64,000 bases of DNA from positions 29,525,370 to 29,589,369 of the forward strand of contig NC_049904.1 of NCBI RefSeq assembly GCF_001411555.2, in the 5' to 3' direction. Below the pieces are notes generated by a model. That model was not told the DNA's origin. It made no database searches and worked only from the letters and a program-made list of their open reading frames with translations. The stretch's first letter is position 1. Each line of letters opens with the position of its first letter. A program made the translations under genes and the position numbers. The stretch is from Juglans regia. Taxonomy: Eukaryota > Streptophyta > Magnoliopsida > Fagales > Juglandaceae. Below are positions 36,970-49,151 of this stretch, one piece after another.

Positions 36970-37182
36970 ATCTCTGTTACGAGTCGTTTTGACCCACAAA
37001 GACCCATACCTCTCCTCCCGTGACTTCTGGAGGTAAAATCTGTATGTTTGTTTCTCTCGATTTTAATTCACAGGGACAGGGGAAGGCGGATTTATTATTA
37101 TTATTTTTGATTTCTAAGGGCGTCTGCGGTGGCTCTCTCTATATCTGTTGTTTGCGGTCATTGTTCTTAGGGTTCGGGAGAA

Positions 37183-37704
37183 ATGAAGTCCTCGTTGGGG
37201 AAGCTTTGCAGATTGACACTGCACAAGAACGATGCCAAGGAGAAGATGGGATTTCTACCTTCTGCACACTTGGATGAGCTCGCTTAGGCTGCGAAGGTAG
37301 TCCCCCAAACTACCCTCTCAAGCTCTCCCTCTTTGATAAAACTCGGTTAACTGTAATTGATTACGATTTTCATATTTCTTCAATTTAATGCTTTATTCTA
37401 ATTGAAGGCTTCTTGAAGATAGCTTCGGATTTACCTGGGAAAATAGATTCGGCAATAAATAATTTAACATCTTTGCCTAAATCTCAGTAAAATATTGATT
37501 CTGTTAGCTGTGTGAAAATTTTGGGGCAATTATACATGAAGATTCAGTTTAATTTATATTATTTTGAAAAACATCCATTCGGTGAAATTAAGGTTCTTTA
37601 TTAAGTAAAAATTATATTAATACAAATCTAGGTGGAGCCAACGGTAAAAAATTGCTATGATAGCATACTCTCTACAGCAGCTGCTACAGTAAATAGTGCA
37701 TATG
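37183..37704 (+). pseudogene. BAR-domain/At2g33490-like gene fragment
   Basis: Exon 1 (37183-37296) reads MKSSLGKLCRLTLHKNDAKE, then FLPSAHLDELA, TAG, AAK before a GT donor. Exon 2 (37632-37704) reads VEPTVKNCYDSILSTAAATV and NSAYG before GTAACC. This matches the start of the hydroxyproline-rich At2g33490-like family (MKSSLKKL.., LDELAQA.., NCYDSLLSAAAATANSAY). The TAG stands where the family has Gln (one base change CAG to TAG). No later exons follow. A dead 5' fragment. The 85-codon frame at 37020-37277 over it is an artefact. Confidence 0.7.
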
Positions 37705-37970
37705 GTAACCATTTTACAATCTTCCATGAAAACTTACTTATTATATCTTGTATCTTGTGGTTGTATTTGTTTTGAGGTTGTAGCCTATGCTATTTTGTGA
37801 TTTTTTATTATTTTGGATCACAAATATGGGTTTGAGAATGTTGGCAGCAACTATATGAATGTTGTACTGTGGGCAGTAATGAAACTTTTATATTTGGATA
37901 TTGATATGGTATAAATTGTTTATTGGATGAAACTTTGTTTATTGTTTTTGGATATTGATATCGTGTGATA

Positions 37971-38268
37971 AAACTTTGTTTATTGGTTTGTGAAAATGAA
38001 AATAAATATGATTGTTGGAAATTATAGGAGATTATGAAAAAAAAATTAATTAAAAAATAAAAATTAATTATAAAAATATAAAAATAAAAAATAATAATAT
38101 TTTATTATTATAGAGATGGATGAAATTTTGTTTATTGGTTTGTGAAAATGAAAATGAATATGATTGTTGGAAATTATAGGAGATTATGAAAAAGAATTAA
38201 TTAGAAAATAAAAATTAATTATAAAAATATAAAAATAAAAAATAATAATATTTTATTATTATAAAGAT
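37971..38268. repeat. Tandem pair of about 150 bp
   Basis: The segment beginning AAACTTTGTTTATTGGTTTG recurs 152 bases later (AAATTTTGTTTATTGGTTTG) with few differences, running through the ATTATAGGAGATTATGAAAA core to TTTTATTATTATARAG. AT-rich, non-coding. Confidence 0.85.
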
Positions 38269-38609
38269 TTTAATGACTAATCTAATATAGACTTTAAATT
38301 TTAAATAATTAATTAAAAGTAAAAAATTTATATATTAATAAAAATTTAAAAAATAAAATAGTCAATCCAATTCTAACCCTCGATGGAGAAAATTATTTAT
38401 TTTGATATCAGATCTGGTCAAGTCAAATATACCGAGCTCAGATACCAAATTCCACGCTGGCATTCGGACATTCCTAGCAGTAGCAGTTGCGTGCCTTGGT
38501 CTCGGACATGGTAGATATTTATTGTACAATAATGTGGTCTACCAGTCTACCTGCACCGCAAACTGAATTATCAGTTATAACTCCTAAAAATTAAACGGCT
38601 TTTCCTCTC

Positions 38610-39223
38610 GTTTCCAGTAGCCTAGTATTCAAATTTTGCGACCTTTTTCCCATACTCGTCTTCTTTCTTCTCTTACTCTCTGATGGAGGTGACGCTGCCG
38701 ATACAAAGAAAGTAACGAATATCGGTGCAATCATCGATGTCAGTTCCCGGATCGGGAAAGAAGAGAAAACAGCCATGCAAATTTATGCCGAAAACTACAA
38801 CCACCATTCAAAGACTCACAAGCTGTCTCTCTATTTTCAGGACCCTGGCAGAGACCCCTTTCAAGTAGCTTCTGCTGGTCTGTTTTTTATTTTATGATGC
38901 TTCTGCTGATGATCATAAGGATGAACATGATAGGTTTTCAAATTATAAAATTAAGGAATTTTTTTTATCTCCGTTCCTTATTTATTGAATTTCTTGATTT
39001 TTGTTCAGCTGGAGAGCTCATTAAAGAAAAGAAAATCGAAGTAATTGTTGGCATGAACAAATGGGAGGAAGCAGCTCTTGTAGCCACGGTTGGAAACCAG
39101 GCTAAAGTTCCGGTTCTTTCCTTCTCAGCTCCAGCCATAACTCCACCACTGATGCAAAGCCGTTGGCCTGGAATAGCACTTGCAGAGCTTCGGAAAGCTC
39201 TGGATTTCTCTTTAAAAGTCTGA
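38610..39223 (+). pseudogene. Glutamate receptor-like (GLR) N-terminal fragment
   Basis: Ligand-binding (ANF receptor) domain start of a plant GLR. A hydrophobic signal-like run (ILVFFLLLLS) with no ATG leads into VTNIGAIIDVSSRIGKEEKT and KLSLYFQDPGRDPFQVASA up to a donor at 38877. Exon 2 starts at 39009: GELIKEKKIEVIVGMNKWEE, VATVGNQAKVPVLSFSAPA, TPPLMQSRWP. At RWP the family sequence ends abruptly and an unrelated 16-residue run leads to a stop. Start codon lost and about 85% of the receptor missing, including pore and transmembrane segments. Most similar to the GLR2 group by recall. Confidence 0.75.
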
Positions 39224-39295
39224 AATCTCCCTTCGAATAAACACAGAGCAAAACTCTCACATTGCCTACTGACCTAGTTTTTTGATATCAAGAGC

Positions 39296-40130
39296 GATAG
39301 CATGACCGAGCAACAATCCTCTAATAATATTCTTGATTTGAATTAGGAACTAATAATGCCTCAACCATTAGTTTTCTCTGCCGAGTCCGTAGACACTATG
39401 ATTGGAGCAGAGATGCATTTTGCTAGCGAAACAGATGTTGAGGTTGTTGCAGGGACAAGACTACTCAGTGCTCACTATGTCGTTGCTATCATAACAATGT
39501 CTTGGACATTACTGGCAAGGATGAGTGAGGTTGATCAACTTAGAAATCAAAAAATAGAGTTGCAACAAAGACTTACTAACAAACGTAGAAAGAATAAAAT
39601 ATTAAGACATGAAAACAGGGAGTTGAGGAAATATGTGGACTGGTATGCTCAAGACATGCAACCATGCCTAGATGAGTTGAAACGAGAGGGGGTACAATTG
39701 CAAAGTGAACAGCAATGGTTAACAGCAGAGGCTCAGCATTTATGAGAAACCTAGGGACAATCTGCAGTTATTCCCATTGACTTAGATAAATAAAATATGT
39801 CATGAAGAATTGAAACGCTTGTCCTGTTCTCGCTTCCCACTCTATAAAATCCGCCTTGAGTCTCACTCTTCTTTACTCTTTGTAATTCCTCTGCATTCTC
39901 ACTCTTTAAGCTTTTTCTCTAATGGCGCAACAATCATCCTTCAACAATCCTCTTGCTCCCTATGTGGGTTATTCTGTATCTCGGCCACCAGTTATCTATG
40001 TATCTACCATGGGTGCCGTGATGCAGCACGAGACTAATTTGACTAACAGGTCAGATGATGACGCCATCTACGAATTGATGAGTCTCAGTACACGATACTC
40101 ATCCTCGATTGTCGCATTTTCTTGACGACT
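39296..40130 (+). other. Unrecognised coding-like stretch (two short frames)
   Basis: Frame 39356-39745 (129 codons) ends in a charged coiled-coil-like run with RNQKIELQQRLTNKRRKNK and ENRELRKYVDWYAQDMQP. Frame 39922-40125 (MAQQSSFNNPLAPYVGY...) is preceded by CTATAAAAT at 39840, a plausible TATA box about 80 bases upstream. I recognise neither. Both may be parts of one broken mobile-element gag-like gene; expression is unknown. Confidence 0.3.
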
Positions 40131-40493
40131 GCAGACCAAAGCTCGTGAAGTGGAAAACTTAACGAGAAGATTCTTGAACTTCTACGACTTGTTCATGAAT
40201 CTAACAAAAAGATAGTAGACCTAAAGCAGGACCCTACTAGTTTTGAGAAATTTCGTCCTAAAGTGTAGGACCCTACTATTGTTTTTCTTCTTCTCATATT
40301 GTTTTAATTCCTAAAGTGTAGGACCCTACTAGTTTTGAGAAATTTCATCCTATTAGTTTTTGTTCGGTGGCTTATAAGATTTTCTCTTAGATCATTGTTA
40401 AACGGTTGACGAGGATTCTGCCTAATTTGATTTCTATGGAACAAGGAGCTTTTTTGCCTCCCCATTTTTGAAAATATTACTTTAGCTCAAGAA

Positions 40494-40979
40494 ATGGTTC
40501 ATTCTCTTCACAGGAAAATCAGTGGGGGGAACATTATGGTAAAAATTGATATGGCTAAGGCTTATGATCGGGTGGATTGGGGCTTTCTTTTGAAGGTACT
40601 GGATGGTTTTGGTTTCTCGGATCATTTTTGTAGATTGGTGAGAGAATGTATTCAATCTCCTTGGTTTTCGGTGATGATGCATGAGACTTATAAAGATTTT
40701 TTTAAACCTTCTCGTGGGTTGCGTCAGGGAGATCATTTGTCTCCTTATTTGTTTATTTTAATGGAGGAGGTTTTGACTAGGCTTTTGCGGAAAATTTTCG
40801 ATGATGGGCGTATTAAAGGGTTCTATCATCCTGTGGGAGCTCCTCTTATTTCTCACTTATTATACACTGATTATCTCTTGATTTTTTTCAATGGTAGTAT
40901 GAGCTTGGTGGAAAGGCTTATGGAGACGATGGGGATTTATGAGAATTGGTTTGATCAATTAATGAGTAAGGAAAAATAA
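40494..40979 (+). pseudogene. LINE reverse transcriptase fragment
   Basis: Shows VKIDMAKAYDRVDWGFLLKV, GLRQGDHLSPYLFILMEEVL and the active-site motif altered to YTDYLLIF where active enzymes have Y/F-x-DD. The second catalytic Asp is therefore lost. The thumb region continues at 41050 in another frame (TYLGVPLVSGR, LLLQGGHLILLQHVLSS). Confidence 0.9.
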
Positions 40980-42459
40980 GATTTCTTTCCTTCAAGGCTG
41001 ATTAATGTATCTAGAGTGCGTAGGTTGGTGAGAGTTACGGATTTTAAGGTTGGTCAGTTTTCTTTTAACTTATTTGGGGGTGCCTTTGGTTTCAGGTAGA
41101 ATGACGGCTAGAATTCTTGAATCTCTTGTGGAAAAAGTTTGGAAAAAAGTGGTTGGTTGGAAGTTCAATTTACTCTTGCAAGGGGGGCATCTTATTTTAT
41201 TGCAGCATGTGTTATCTTCTATGGCGATCCACACTCCTGCTGTGATGAATGTCCCAATGGTTATTATTTATAAAATTAATTCCATATTGTCGAATTTCTT
41301 TTGGGGAAACGTTGATGGTTTGCCTAGAACTAAATGAAGAGCTTGGAGTAAGATTTGTAAACCCACTAGTGAGGGAGGTTTGGGCATAAGAGATTTAAAA
41401 GAGGTCCAACGTGATCTTCATATGAAAATGACTTGGCATCTCCTTTCGGTGGATAATTCTTTTTTTGTGTTAAATATTTAAAGAGGAAACATGTGTCTAC
41501 TGCAATTCTGGTGGGCTCAAATTTCTGGAGGTCTTTGAATTCTGTTTTACTAAAGGATTGCGATAATGCTAAAGTGTTGGTTCGAGGTGGGAATTCTTCT
41601 TTCTAGCATGATCGTTGGTTAGCATCAGAGCCTCTTTTGGATATGATGGATAATCCTGCTCTTAAAATTCAGGATTGTTGGTTGAATAACAATTAGGATT
41701 TTGATATGTTGGTGGATATGGTTGGGAAGGATATGGCAGCTTATATTGCTTCCAATGTTGCAACTGGTAAGGAGGGGGAGGATACTTTTATTTGGAAGCC
41801 CAATATTGATGGTAATTTCTCTTCTTCTAGTGCTTGGAGATCGTTCGTGTTATGGGTGAGCCTGCTCAATGGATGGATTGGATATGACATAACAGTATCA
41901 CTAAAAAGATTTCTATTGGTACTTGGAAAGCTAGATTTAAATGCCTTGCCGTTGATGATCGAGTGCAACATAGAGAGATTTCTCTTGCATCTAGTTGCGA
42001 TTGTTGCAAAAGGAAACAGTGTGAAACTTTAGATCATGTGCTCTTTTCGAGAGATCTGGCGAGACAAGTTTGGGAACTTTCTAGTATAGTTTTTGGTGTT
42101 TCATGTATGCAGACTTTCACTTAGTGGGCACGTGTTTCGTCTTGGTTTGCTTGTGCTAAAAAGTTGCCTTTTAAAAGGATTTTAGTGGGTATGGTGCCAT
42201 GTCTAATTACGTGGAAACTTTGGCATAGTAGGTATAAGGCGAGAATGGAGGGACAATTGCAGAATGCTCAAAGTATTTGGTTTGCCATTAAATTCTGGCT
42301 TAGAAGATTGGCGGGTGGCATTAAAAAGGCAGGGAAGTTGTCCCTCACTGAGGAGCAATTTCTTTCAGAGAAACGTTGCGGGATGGTCGGGCTGTTAAAG
42401 GTGGAAGAGCAACCCTCCATTGAGATGGTGACACGTAGGAAAAAACACAATAAAATAGT

Positions 42460-43600
42460 TAGATCTCACCGCACATAATCACAACACGTAAGAGGCAAAA
42501 ATCGTTGTTCTCCGAGCTCTATTCCTCTTTTCATCTTCGTCTCCGAGCTCTCAAGCCTGTCTCTTTGCAACTCCACCAAAAAGGAATCGCCTGTGCTCAA
42601 ATTGGATGATAATTACGACGATGCGAAAGTGAAAAAAAGGTGAACATTTTAGATTTTTATTTTTGAACTTTTCTATCCAGAGCTTGTAAAACTGTGAACT
42701 GATATTTGATTTTTATTTTTTATTTTTTTGGGAATGTTATGTAGGAATTTAATGATCTCTATGGCTGAGGATCACAAAGAAGAAAAGTACCAGATAAATC
42801 TGATGGTGATGAGCTTATAAAGACCCATTTCTTCACCAAAATCTTCATCTGAAATTTAACCTTTTTCTTTGGTTTGGTTTTGCAAGCTCCTCCTCTTGCT
42901 TGAGGAATTTCCATCGGTTTGAAAAAGCCCAATTCAGGAAACAGAACTCAGATCAGAGATCTTATTTTATTTTCAATCTTCTCTGGTGTTGCCCATTTAA
43001 GTAAATGTTGTTCTTTTGAACTGGGTGGCTATTGACTTCTTGTTTTTCAAGAAATATGGTGTCGAAAACACAACTGACTTCAGGAATTTCTATTTTTCTT
43101 GAGGAAACGCGATCGCTTATATATTTCCAGATCTGGAGACATTGATTCGTGAACTGCATTTTTGTTGTTTTCTCAAAGTCTGTACTAGAAGAAGTGTGAG
43201 GACGAAAATCTCGAAGAAGCCTCTGGTGATACTGAGAGGGAAAAAGAGTCTCAAAAGGATTTTTGTGGTTGTTTTTGCATTCTAATACGTTGGTTTAAAA
43301 TGCTTGCCTCTGAGATGCTTGGAGTTTTGTATTTGGGGTGGTGGTCGTTTATGGAATAAGTTAAGGATTGGGTGGAGCTATTAATTGTGTAGATGGTGAA
43401 GGTCACGATTAGCGGGGAAGCGAGGTTTCTAGTGTGTTTGCGTGCGAGAGGATGGAGAGGGGATGAGGGGCTAGACTGTGCGTCATCTCCTGATGTGCGG
43501 TCACATGGGAGTTAAGTTGAGAAGCCTACTTGGCACTTGCTCATTGGAGGGCTGTTATTTGGATAATAATGGATGGACCGGCTAGAAAATTAACTCTTTC
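42460..43600. other. Unexplained 1.1 kb inserted in LINE 1
   Basis: LINE protein similarity ends after a run with EEQPSIEMVTRR near 42430 and resumes at VSVRHHKLVAWQKPPAGWFR near 43630. The DNA between shows no recognised family. It has gene-like composition (an open stretch with STKKESPVLKLDDNYDD before a GTGAAC donor-like site at about 42640). No terminal repeats found. Confidence 0.4.
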
Positions 43601-43664
43601 TTTCATCTCTAGACACTCAGGTGGAGTAGGTTTCTGTTAGGCATCATAAACTGGTGGCGTGGCA

Positions 43665-44145
43665 AAAACCACCTGCGGGGTGGTTTAGATTAAAAATTGA
43701 TGGTAGTTTTCGAGGTAATCCGGGGAGTAGTGGTGGAGGTGTTGTGATCAGGGATGACTTGGGGTGAGTTAAGGGGGCTTTTTTGGCTTATTTTGGGATT
43801 ACTACTAATAATGAAGCTGAATTGAGGGCTGTTAGAAAAGATATTGCTCTTTGCAAAAAGCTTAATTGTGTAAACATTATTATTGAGGTGGTGGATTGGC
43901 TTAGAGGTGCTAAGTGTACTATTTGATATTTATGGGATTTTTGGGAAGAGTTGCAAAAGGATCTTGAGGGGCTTAATGTTTTGGTTTTACATCAATTTCA
44001 TGAGGGTAATCAAGCTGTAGATTTTATGGTCCGTCAGGGAGAGATTGGGCAAGATGTTTGTTATGAGGATGATTGGGATTTGCCTCGTCTTTTGAAGGGT
44101 ATTGTTTGGATTGATCAATTGAGTTTACCACATTTTCGATTTTAG
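43665..44145 (+). pseudogene. LINE 1 RNase H domain, broken
   Basis: FRLKIDGSFRGNPGSSGGGV, then NNEAELRAVRKDIALCKKL and LHQFHEGNQAVDFMVRQG are RNase H blocks of plant LINEs. Two internal stops. Confidence 0.85.
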
Positions 44146-44469
44146 CTTTGTCTATTTTATTGTTCTTTGGTTTTTGTTTTATTGTTTTGTGTGAACTAAC
44201 TTTGTTTTGCAGGATGTTTATATTTTTTGTTGATTTGTAGTGGTCATTTTGGAATATATTGTATTGTGGTTTTATGGTTATTAGTTATTTTGATGCCTGA
44301 GTTTGGGTTTTTTGATTATTTGTAACCCTTAGGTGTCGAGTTTTTGTAACCACGATTTTTCTCCGCCACAAGTGAGGGCAATCAATAAACTTGGGATATT
44401 GTCCTTTACTTAAAAAAAAAAAAGAGTCGCTCAACAGACTTCTGAGTTCCTTTTTTTGAGAAGAAACTG

Positions 44470-47065
44470 AAGGAAAAGGTAAAAGGAAATGGGTGGCCTG
44501 GACTAATATTTGTAGACCTACGAGAGGAGGCGGTTTGGGCATTTGGGATTTTGGGGACATTCAACGAGCCTTACATATGAAACTTGCTTGGCGCTTGATC
44601 TCAAGTAACTCTTTGTGGGCGGATTATTTTAGAAGCAAGTATGTTAGGGGTAATCATTTATCCTTACTGGAGTCTAATAAGGGTACTAGGTTTTAGAAGT
44701 CTATTGTTAACTATATCCCAAATGTATTAGCTAACTCAAAATGGTTAGTGTGTGAGGGTAATATTTTTTTCTGGTACAACAACTGGGAGGAGGGTGGCCC
44801 CTTAAAAGATTAGTATCTGCTGTCAGACTATCCTTTGATTAAGATTAAAGAGTGTCGACTTGAGAATGAGTGGGATACTTCGCGTTTGGAGAGGTTGGTG
44901 GGCCCTCAAAAAACTGAGTTGTATACTTTTTTGGCTAAGTGTAAGGAGGGCCAAGATGTTCTTATTTGGAATAAGGAATGTGATGAGAAGTTTACTACTA
45001 AAAGTGCTTGTGATTGTATTAGGGTCTGGCATAATAACCTTCCTAAGAAAATTTTTATTATGATGTAGACAGCTACTAACAATTGGATGTAAGGAGGGCC
45101 AAGATATTGTTATTTGGTGGGCACCTCCTTTACCTTGGGCCAATTGGATCTGGCATAGTAACCTTCATAAGAAAATATCTATTATGATGTGAAAAGCTAC
45201 TAACAATTGTCTGAGTGTGAATGCCAAGATTAAAAAAGCTAGATGGCGTCCAAATGTAATTGTTGCTCTTCGAGTCATATTGAGGATCTTAATTATGTGC
45301 TTTGTACATGTGATGTTGCTAGAAATATCTGGCGCCTAGCCTTGGTTCAGGTAGATGTGCATATGGGTTTGTTTCGTACATAGTAGGAGCAAGTGAACTT
45401 TTGGTTTCGTCATGCTGGAAATTCTACTCAGGTTTGGACTATCATTGGTCTCCTCCCTTCCATTATCTTTTTGAAACTTTGGGAATGGTGCTGTAAAGCC
45501 AGGTATGAAGGAAAATGTGAGACTGTGAACTTGATTTGACATGCTATTAAATTATGGATCTGTAAAATTATGCAATTGACCAAAAAAACTGGAAAACTCC
45601 ATACCATCGACATGGCTATTTTAGAGAGGTTGGATATCCCAGTTCTCTTACCTAAATCCAAAAAGGTATTAGTGGTGAAATGGTTTCGGCCACAGTAGAA
45701 TTGGGTTAAGCTTAATACAGATGGTTGCAGTTTGGGTAACCCAGGGCCGTCAGGAGCTAGGGGTGTTATTTGTGATATGATGAAAAATTCCCGGTGGCTT
45801 TTGCAGTATGCTTAGGTCGTGGTTCTAATAATTTTGCTGATATGAAAAGCTTGCTAGAAGGAGTTAGAAGGTCTTGTCAACTTGGGTTTCATCATGTTCA
45901 CATTGAGACAGACTCTCAAATTCTAGTTAGATGGCTTACGAGGGGAGAATGTAACTTATGGTATCTTGAGGATTTTTGGGACGAGATTTAGACTTGCCTA
46001 AAAGGCATGGTTCATAGAGTGAGTTAGGGTTGTACACCGATGGGTTCAGCTTCAGTTTCAGCGCAAAACCAAGCAACATCGAGGGCTGCCATGAATCTAT
46101 TGAACCGGCCGAAATCATGGGTTTGTGGAGAGAAGATCGATCATATCAGTCTCAACATGCGTTGGTGCTATCTTCGGTCTACTGTCTATGTCTTCTGTGA
46201 AGGAGGAGGAACTGAGGAAAAAGGAAGAAGCATCGCGCCATCGTCTGCAATGGAAGAAGAAGAAAGTTGCAGAGAGGAAGAAGACGACGTGGGAAAGAAG
46301 AAGAAGGGTGGGGGGGGTTATTAATTCATTTTGAAACAGTGTTGTTTGGCTTTTAAGCCAAACTTCGTCGTTCTATTATTATTATTATTTTTTAACTTCA
46401 AAGCCCTAAAACGATGTCTGTTCACCCATTTTAGTGAAACGACGCCATTTTATATACATATATTAAAAACATATATATATAAATAGACCGGATCGGCTGG
46501 TTCAGCAGTTTCCTAGGGGTTGAAATCGGCACTGAAACACCGATTTTTTCTGTTCTGTGCTCCGGTAGTCGGTTTGATTGGCTCACAGCCAGTTCTGACG
46601 GTTCTTGTACACCCCTAGAGAGAGTCACGTGTTTCGTGAAGGAAATGCTGTGACTGACTTCTTAGTCAAGCAGGGAGTTAAGGGGGGTAAACATGGACTA
46701 GATTGAAGACAGAGATCCTTTGTCCAGTAAGTTTTGGGGTTTTCATGGACAAAATGAGTATTCCTTATTTGTGAATTTTGTAGTGAGGTTTTTGTTATAA
46801 TCCACCTGTTTCCCTCTTTCTTTTTATTCTTCTCAGTGTTAGCTGACTTTTTTCTACAATATTGTCTTTACCTTCAAAGTTTTTTAGGTGTGCTTTGTCG
46901 TTGATTGACCTGTAATTCTATTAGATCTTCTGGATGTCTAGGTTTTGGTCTTTTGTGATTATTTGTAACTCTTAGGTGTCTGCTTGTAACCATAGTTTTC
47001 ATCTGTCAAAAGTGAGAGTTATTAATAAATTTGAGGTACCGTTCTCTTCTTAAATAATAATAATA
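44470..47065 (+). mobile_element. LINE (L1-type) 2, 5'-truncated
   Basis: Begins after the tail of LINE 1 with the post-RT region (WVAWTNICRPTRGGGLGIWD, LHMKLAWRLIS), then a zf-RVT-like domain, RNase H (about 45710-46010 and 46625-46730: FREGNAVTDFLVKQG) and a 3' end with an AATAATAATAAT tail at 47056-47069. Many stops. A duplicated KKIFIMM/RKYLLWC-like stretch occurs at 45030-45190. The RNase H is split by the hAT MITE at 46025-46617. Confidence 0.8.
46025..46617. mobile_element. hAT-like MITE (593 bp) inside LINE 2 RNase H
   Basis: Flanks GAGTGAGT (46017-46024) and GAGAGAGT (46618-46625), an 8-bp duplication with one mismatch. Ends TAGGGTTGTACACCG and, complemented, TAGGGGTGTACAAGAACCG. 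LINE RNase H similarity stops at the left flank and resumes at the right flank. The 94-codon inner frame is low-complexity and not a transposase. Confidence 0.8.
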
Positions 47066-49151
47066 ATAAAAATAAAAAAAATCCAACTTTTCTTCCTTTC
47101 ATTAATTTTTTTTCTATTTTTCGTCAAAAAATGTTTCAACAAAATAAGTATAAGCACATAAATAAGTTTGGATTCAAAACCCGTCTCAACTAATCTCAAC
47201 TCATCATTACAATTTTTTTAGATTTCAATACAAAATATAATAAACAATTTAATTTTTTAAATTTTAAAATAATAATAATATTAAAAAATAATATTCTAAC
47301 AAAACTCGATGAGATTTGAACACATTATAATAAGGTCAACCAAGGGAGGCTATGGCGACAGCAGAACGAACTGTGACAAAGCTTGATGAGATTTGGACTC
47401 ATTATTTCGGCATTTTGCACGTCTTTCGCGATGGAGCACGAGAATTGCAAGTCCTTCTGGAGTTAATTAATGTTTCACATAAAGTAAAATTTTATAAATT
47501 ATACTCACATCACATTTTCATCCCACTATCATGAGATGTCATTATCTATCAATCTTTATATTTTTTATTTAAAAAAATGATTAATACTATACACCACACT
47601 CTCATTCTATATTTTTTTTATCATATTAAGTAGTATGTGACACATTCATCACTATTAAATGATAAAAAAACATATAATAAATATGTCACATTATACATAA
47701 TGGAATGAAAATGAGATGGTAGTATGATGTATAGAATTTTTCTAAAAAAATAAAGGATCATCTAAATGATAAAAGTGACATTTTATATAATGTGATGAAA
47801 GTAAGATGTAAGTGTGATATATAAAATTGCTCTTTCTATAATATCAAGTTGAGATGTGGTATTTTTAGAAAGAAATACTTTAGTCACAAAAAAATTTTAT
47901 TAAAATAAATTTATAAACTGACGTGGATTGATATGAAATATTAGATTGTAAAATTAAATTTATTATAAAGTAGCCATAATGTATTATATAAAATTATATT
48001 ATTTATAAATTTATTTTTATGAAATATCTTATAATAACACTTGAATTAGACTATTTTCTTGTCGCGTGTATGAGTTGGAGTTGCGGAAACATAATAATTA
48101 AGGTTGTATTTAAGTAGTAAATTGATCTCAATATTTTTTAAATAATAGTAAAAATAAAAATAATAAAATATTAAATAATAGTATATAATAATAAAAATAA
48201 GTAAAAATAAATAAATAAATAATAAATAAAAATAAATAATAAAATAATAAATAATAATAGAATATTTTCAGAATAGTCCAAACAGAGCTAATATAGAATG
48301 ATCTGAAGTTGGTCCCGTCCTTATGCTCAGACCAACGCTCTAACCAATCTATGGCCCTATGGGACCCAATCACTTTTAAAATATTGTGTGTTTATTATGT
48401 TTACTTTTAAAAAGCATATAAATAAAAGAAAAATACTATTATGTCTATTCCATTTCACACTTCTATTTGATCGTTTATTTTTTTTTCTTTTTTCTTTTAT
48501 TTAGTGATTAAAAAAATAATTTTAAATGTACTGATATATTTTTTATTTTTTAAATGTATTAAAATATATTAAAAAAATATAAAAAAAAACTTTACTACCC
48601 AATAGTCAAGATGGGACATCATAATAGTCTCACCCTAAATAAAATTTATCAAAAAAATGTACTACGATGTGAAGTACGTACGAGTTATAACTATTTATTA
48701 TAATTTTAAGAAATCTTGTCACATCTTAGGCTTTATTTGTTTTTACAGATAATATGAGATAAATTGAGTAGAAATTAAAATTAATAATTAAATAAAATAA
48801 TATTAAAATATATATTTTTAATATTATTTTTATTTTAAAATTTAAAAAAATTAAATTGTTTATTTTATTGTGTAAAAATTTTAAAAAAATTATAATGATT
48901 ATATGATATGAAATGAGTTGTAAAAATAAATGAAACATAAGTCCTTAATTATCAAGTTTTTTTAACTTATAAAGATGTTTTTTTCCCAACAAGTTACAAC
49001 CTTGATTTGGTTAATCTAAAATTGAAAATATTAGCAAATCAGTTGTAGAGTACATCTTCCAAACAATTAATAGGACAAAATTTTATTTACAAGAAAAATT
49101 TATATTTCTTATAAATTAAATTTTGTCATATCAATAATATAAATAGTGTGT

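Larger units (their letters stand above)
40225..44415 (+). mobile_element. LINE (L1-type) 1, truncated at 5' end and broken
   Basis: Starts inside reverse transcriptase; a duplicated AGGACCCTACTAGTTTTGAG lies at 40228 and 40319. Reverse transcriptase pieces are at 40340-40979 and 41050-41337, with the zf-RVT-like region 41340-42450, RNase H 43660-44145, then a 3' UTR ending in a poly-A run at 44411-44421. Several stops; ORF1 and endonuclease are missing. About 1.1 kb of unrelated DNA interrupts it at 42460-43600. Confidence 0.85.

Noticed and set aside
46040..46334. Overlapping 94- and 69-codon frames rich in Glu/Lys/Arg
   Set aside because: Purine-rich low complexity inside the hAT MITE; two frames both open because of the GAA/AGA repeat.
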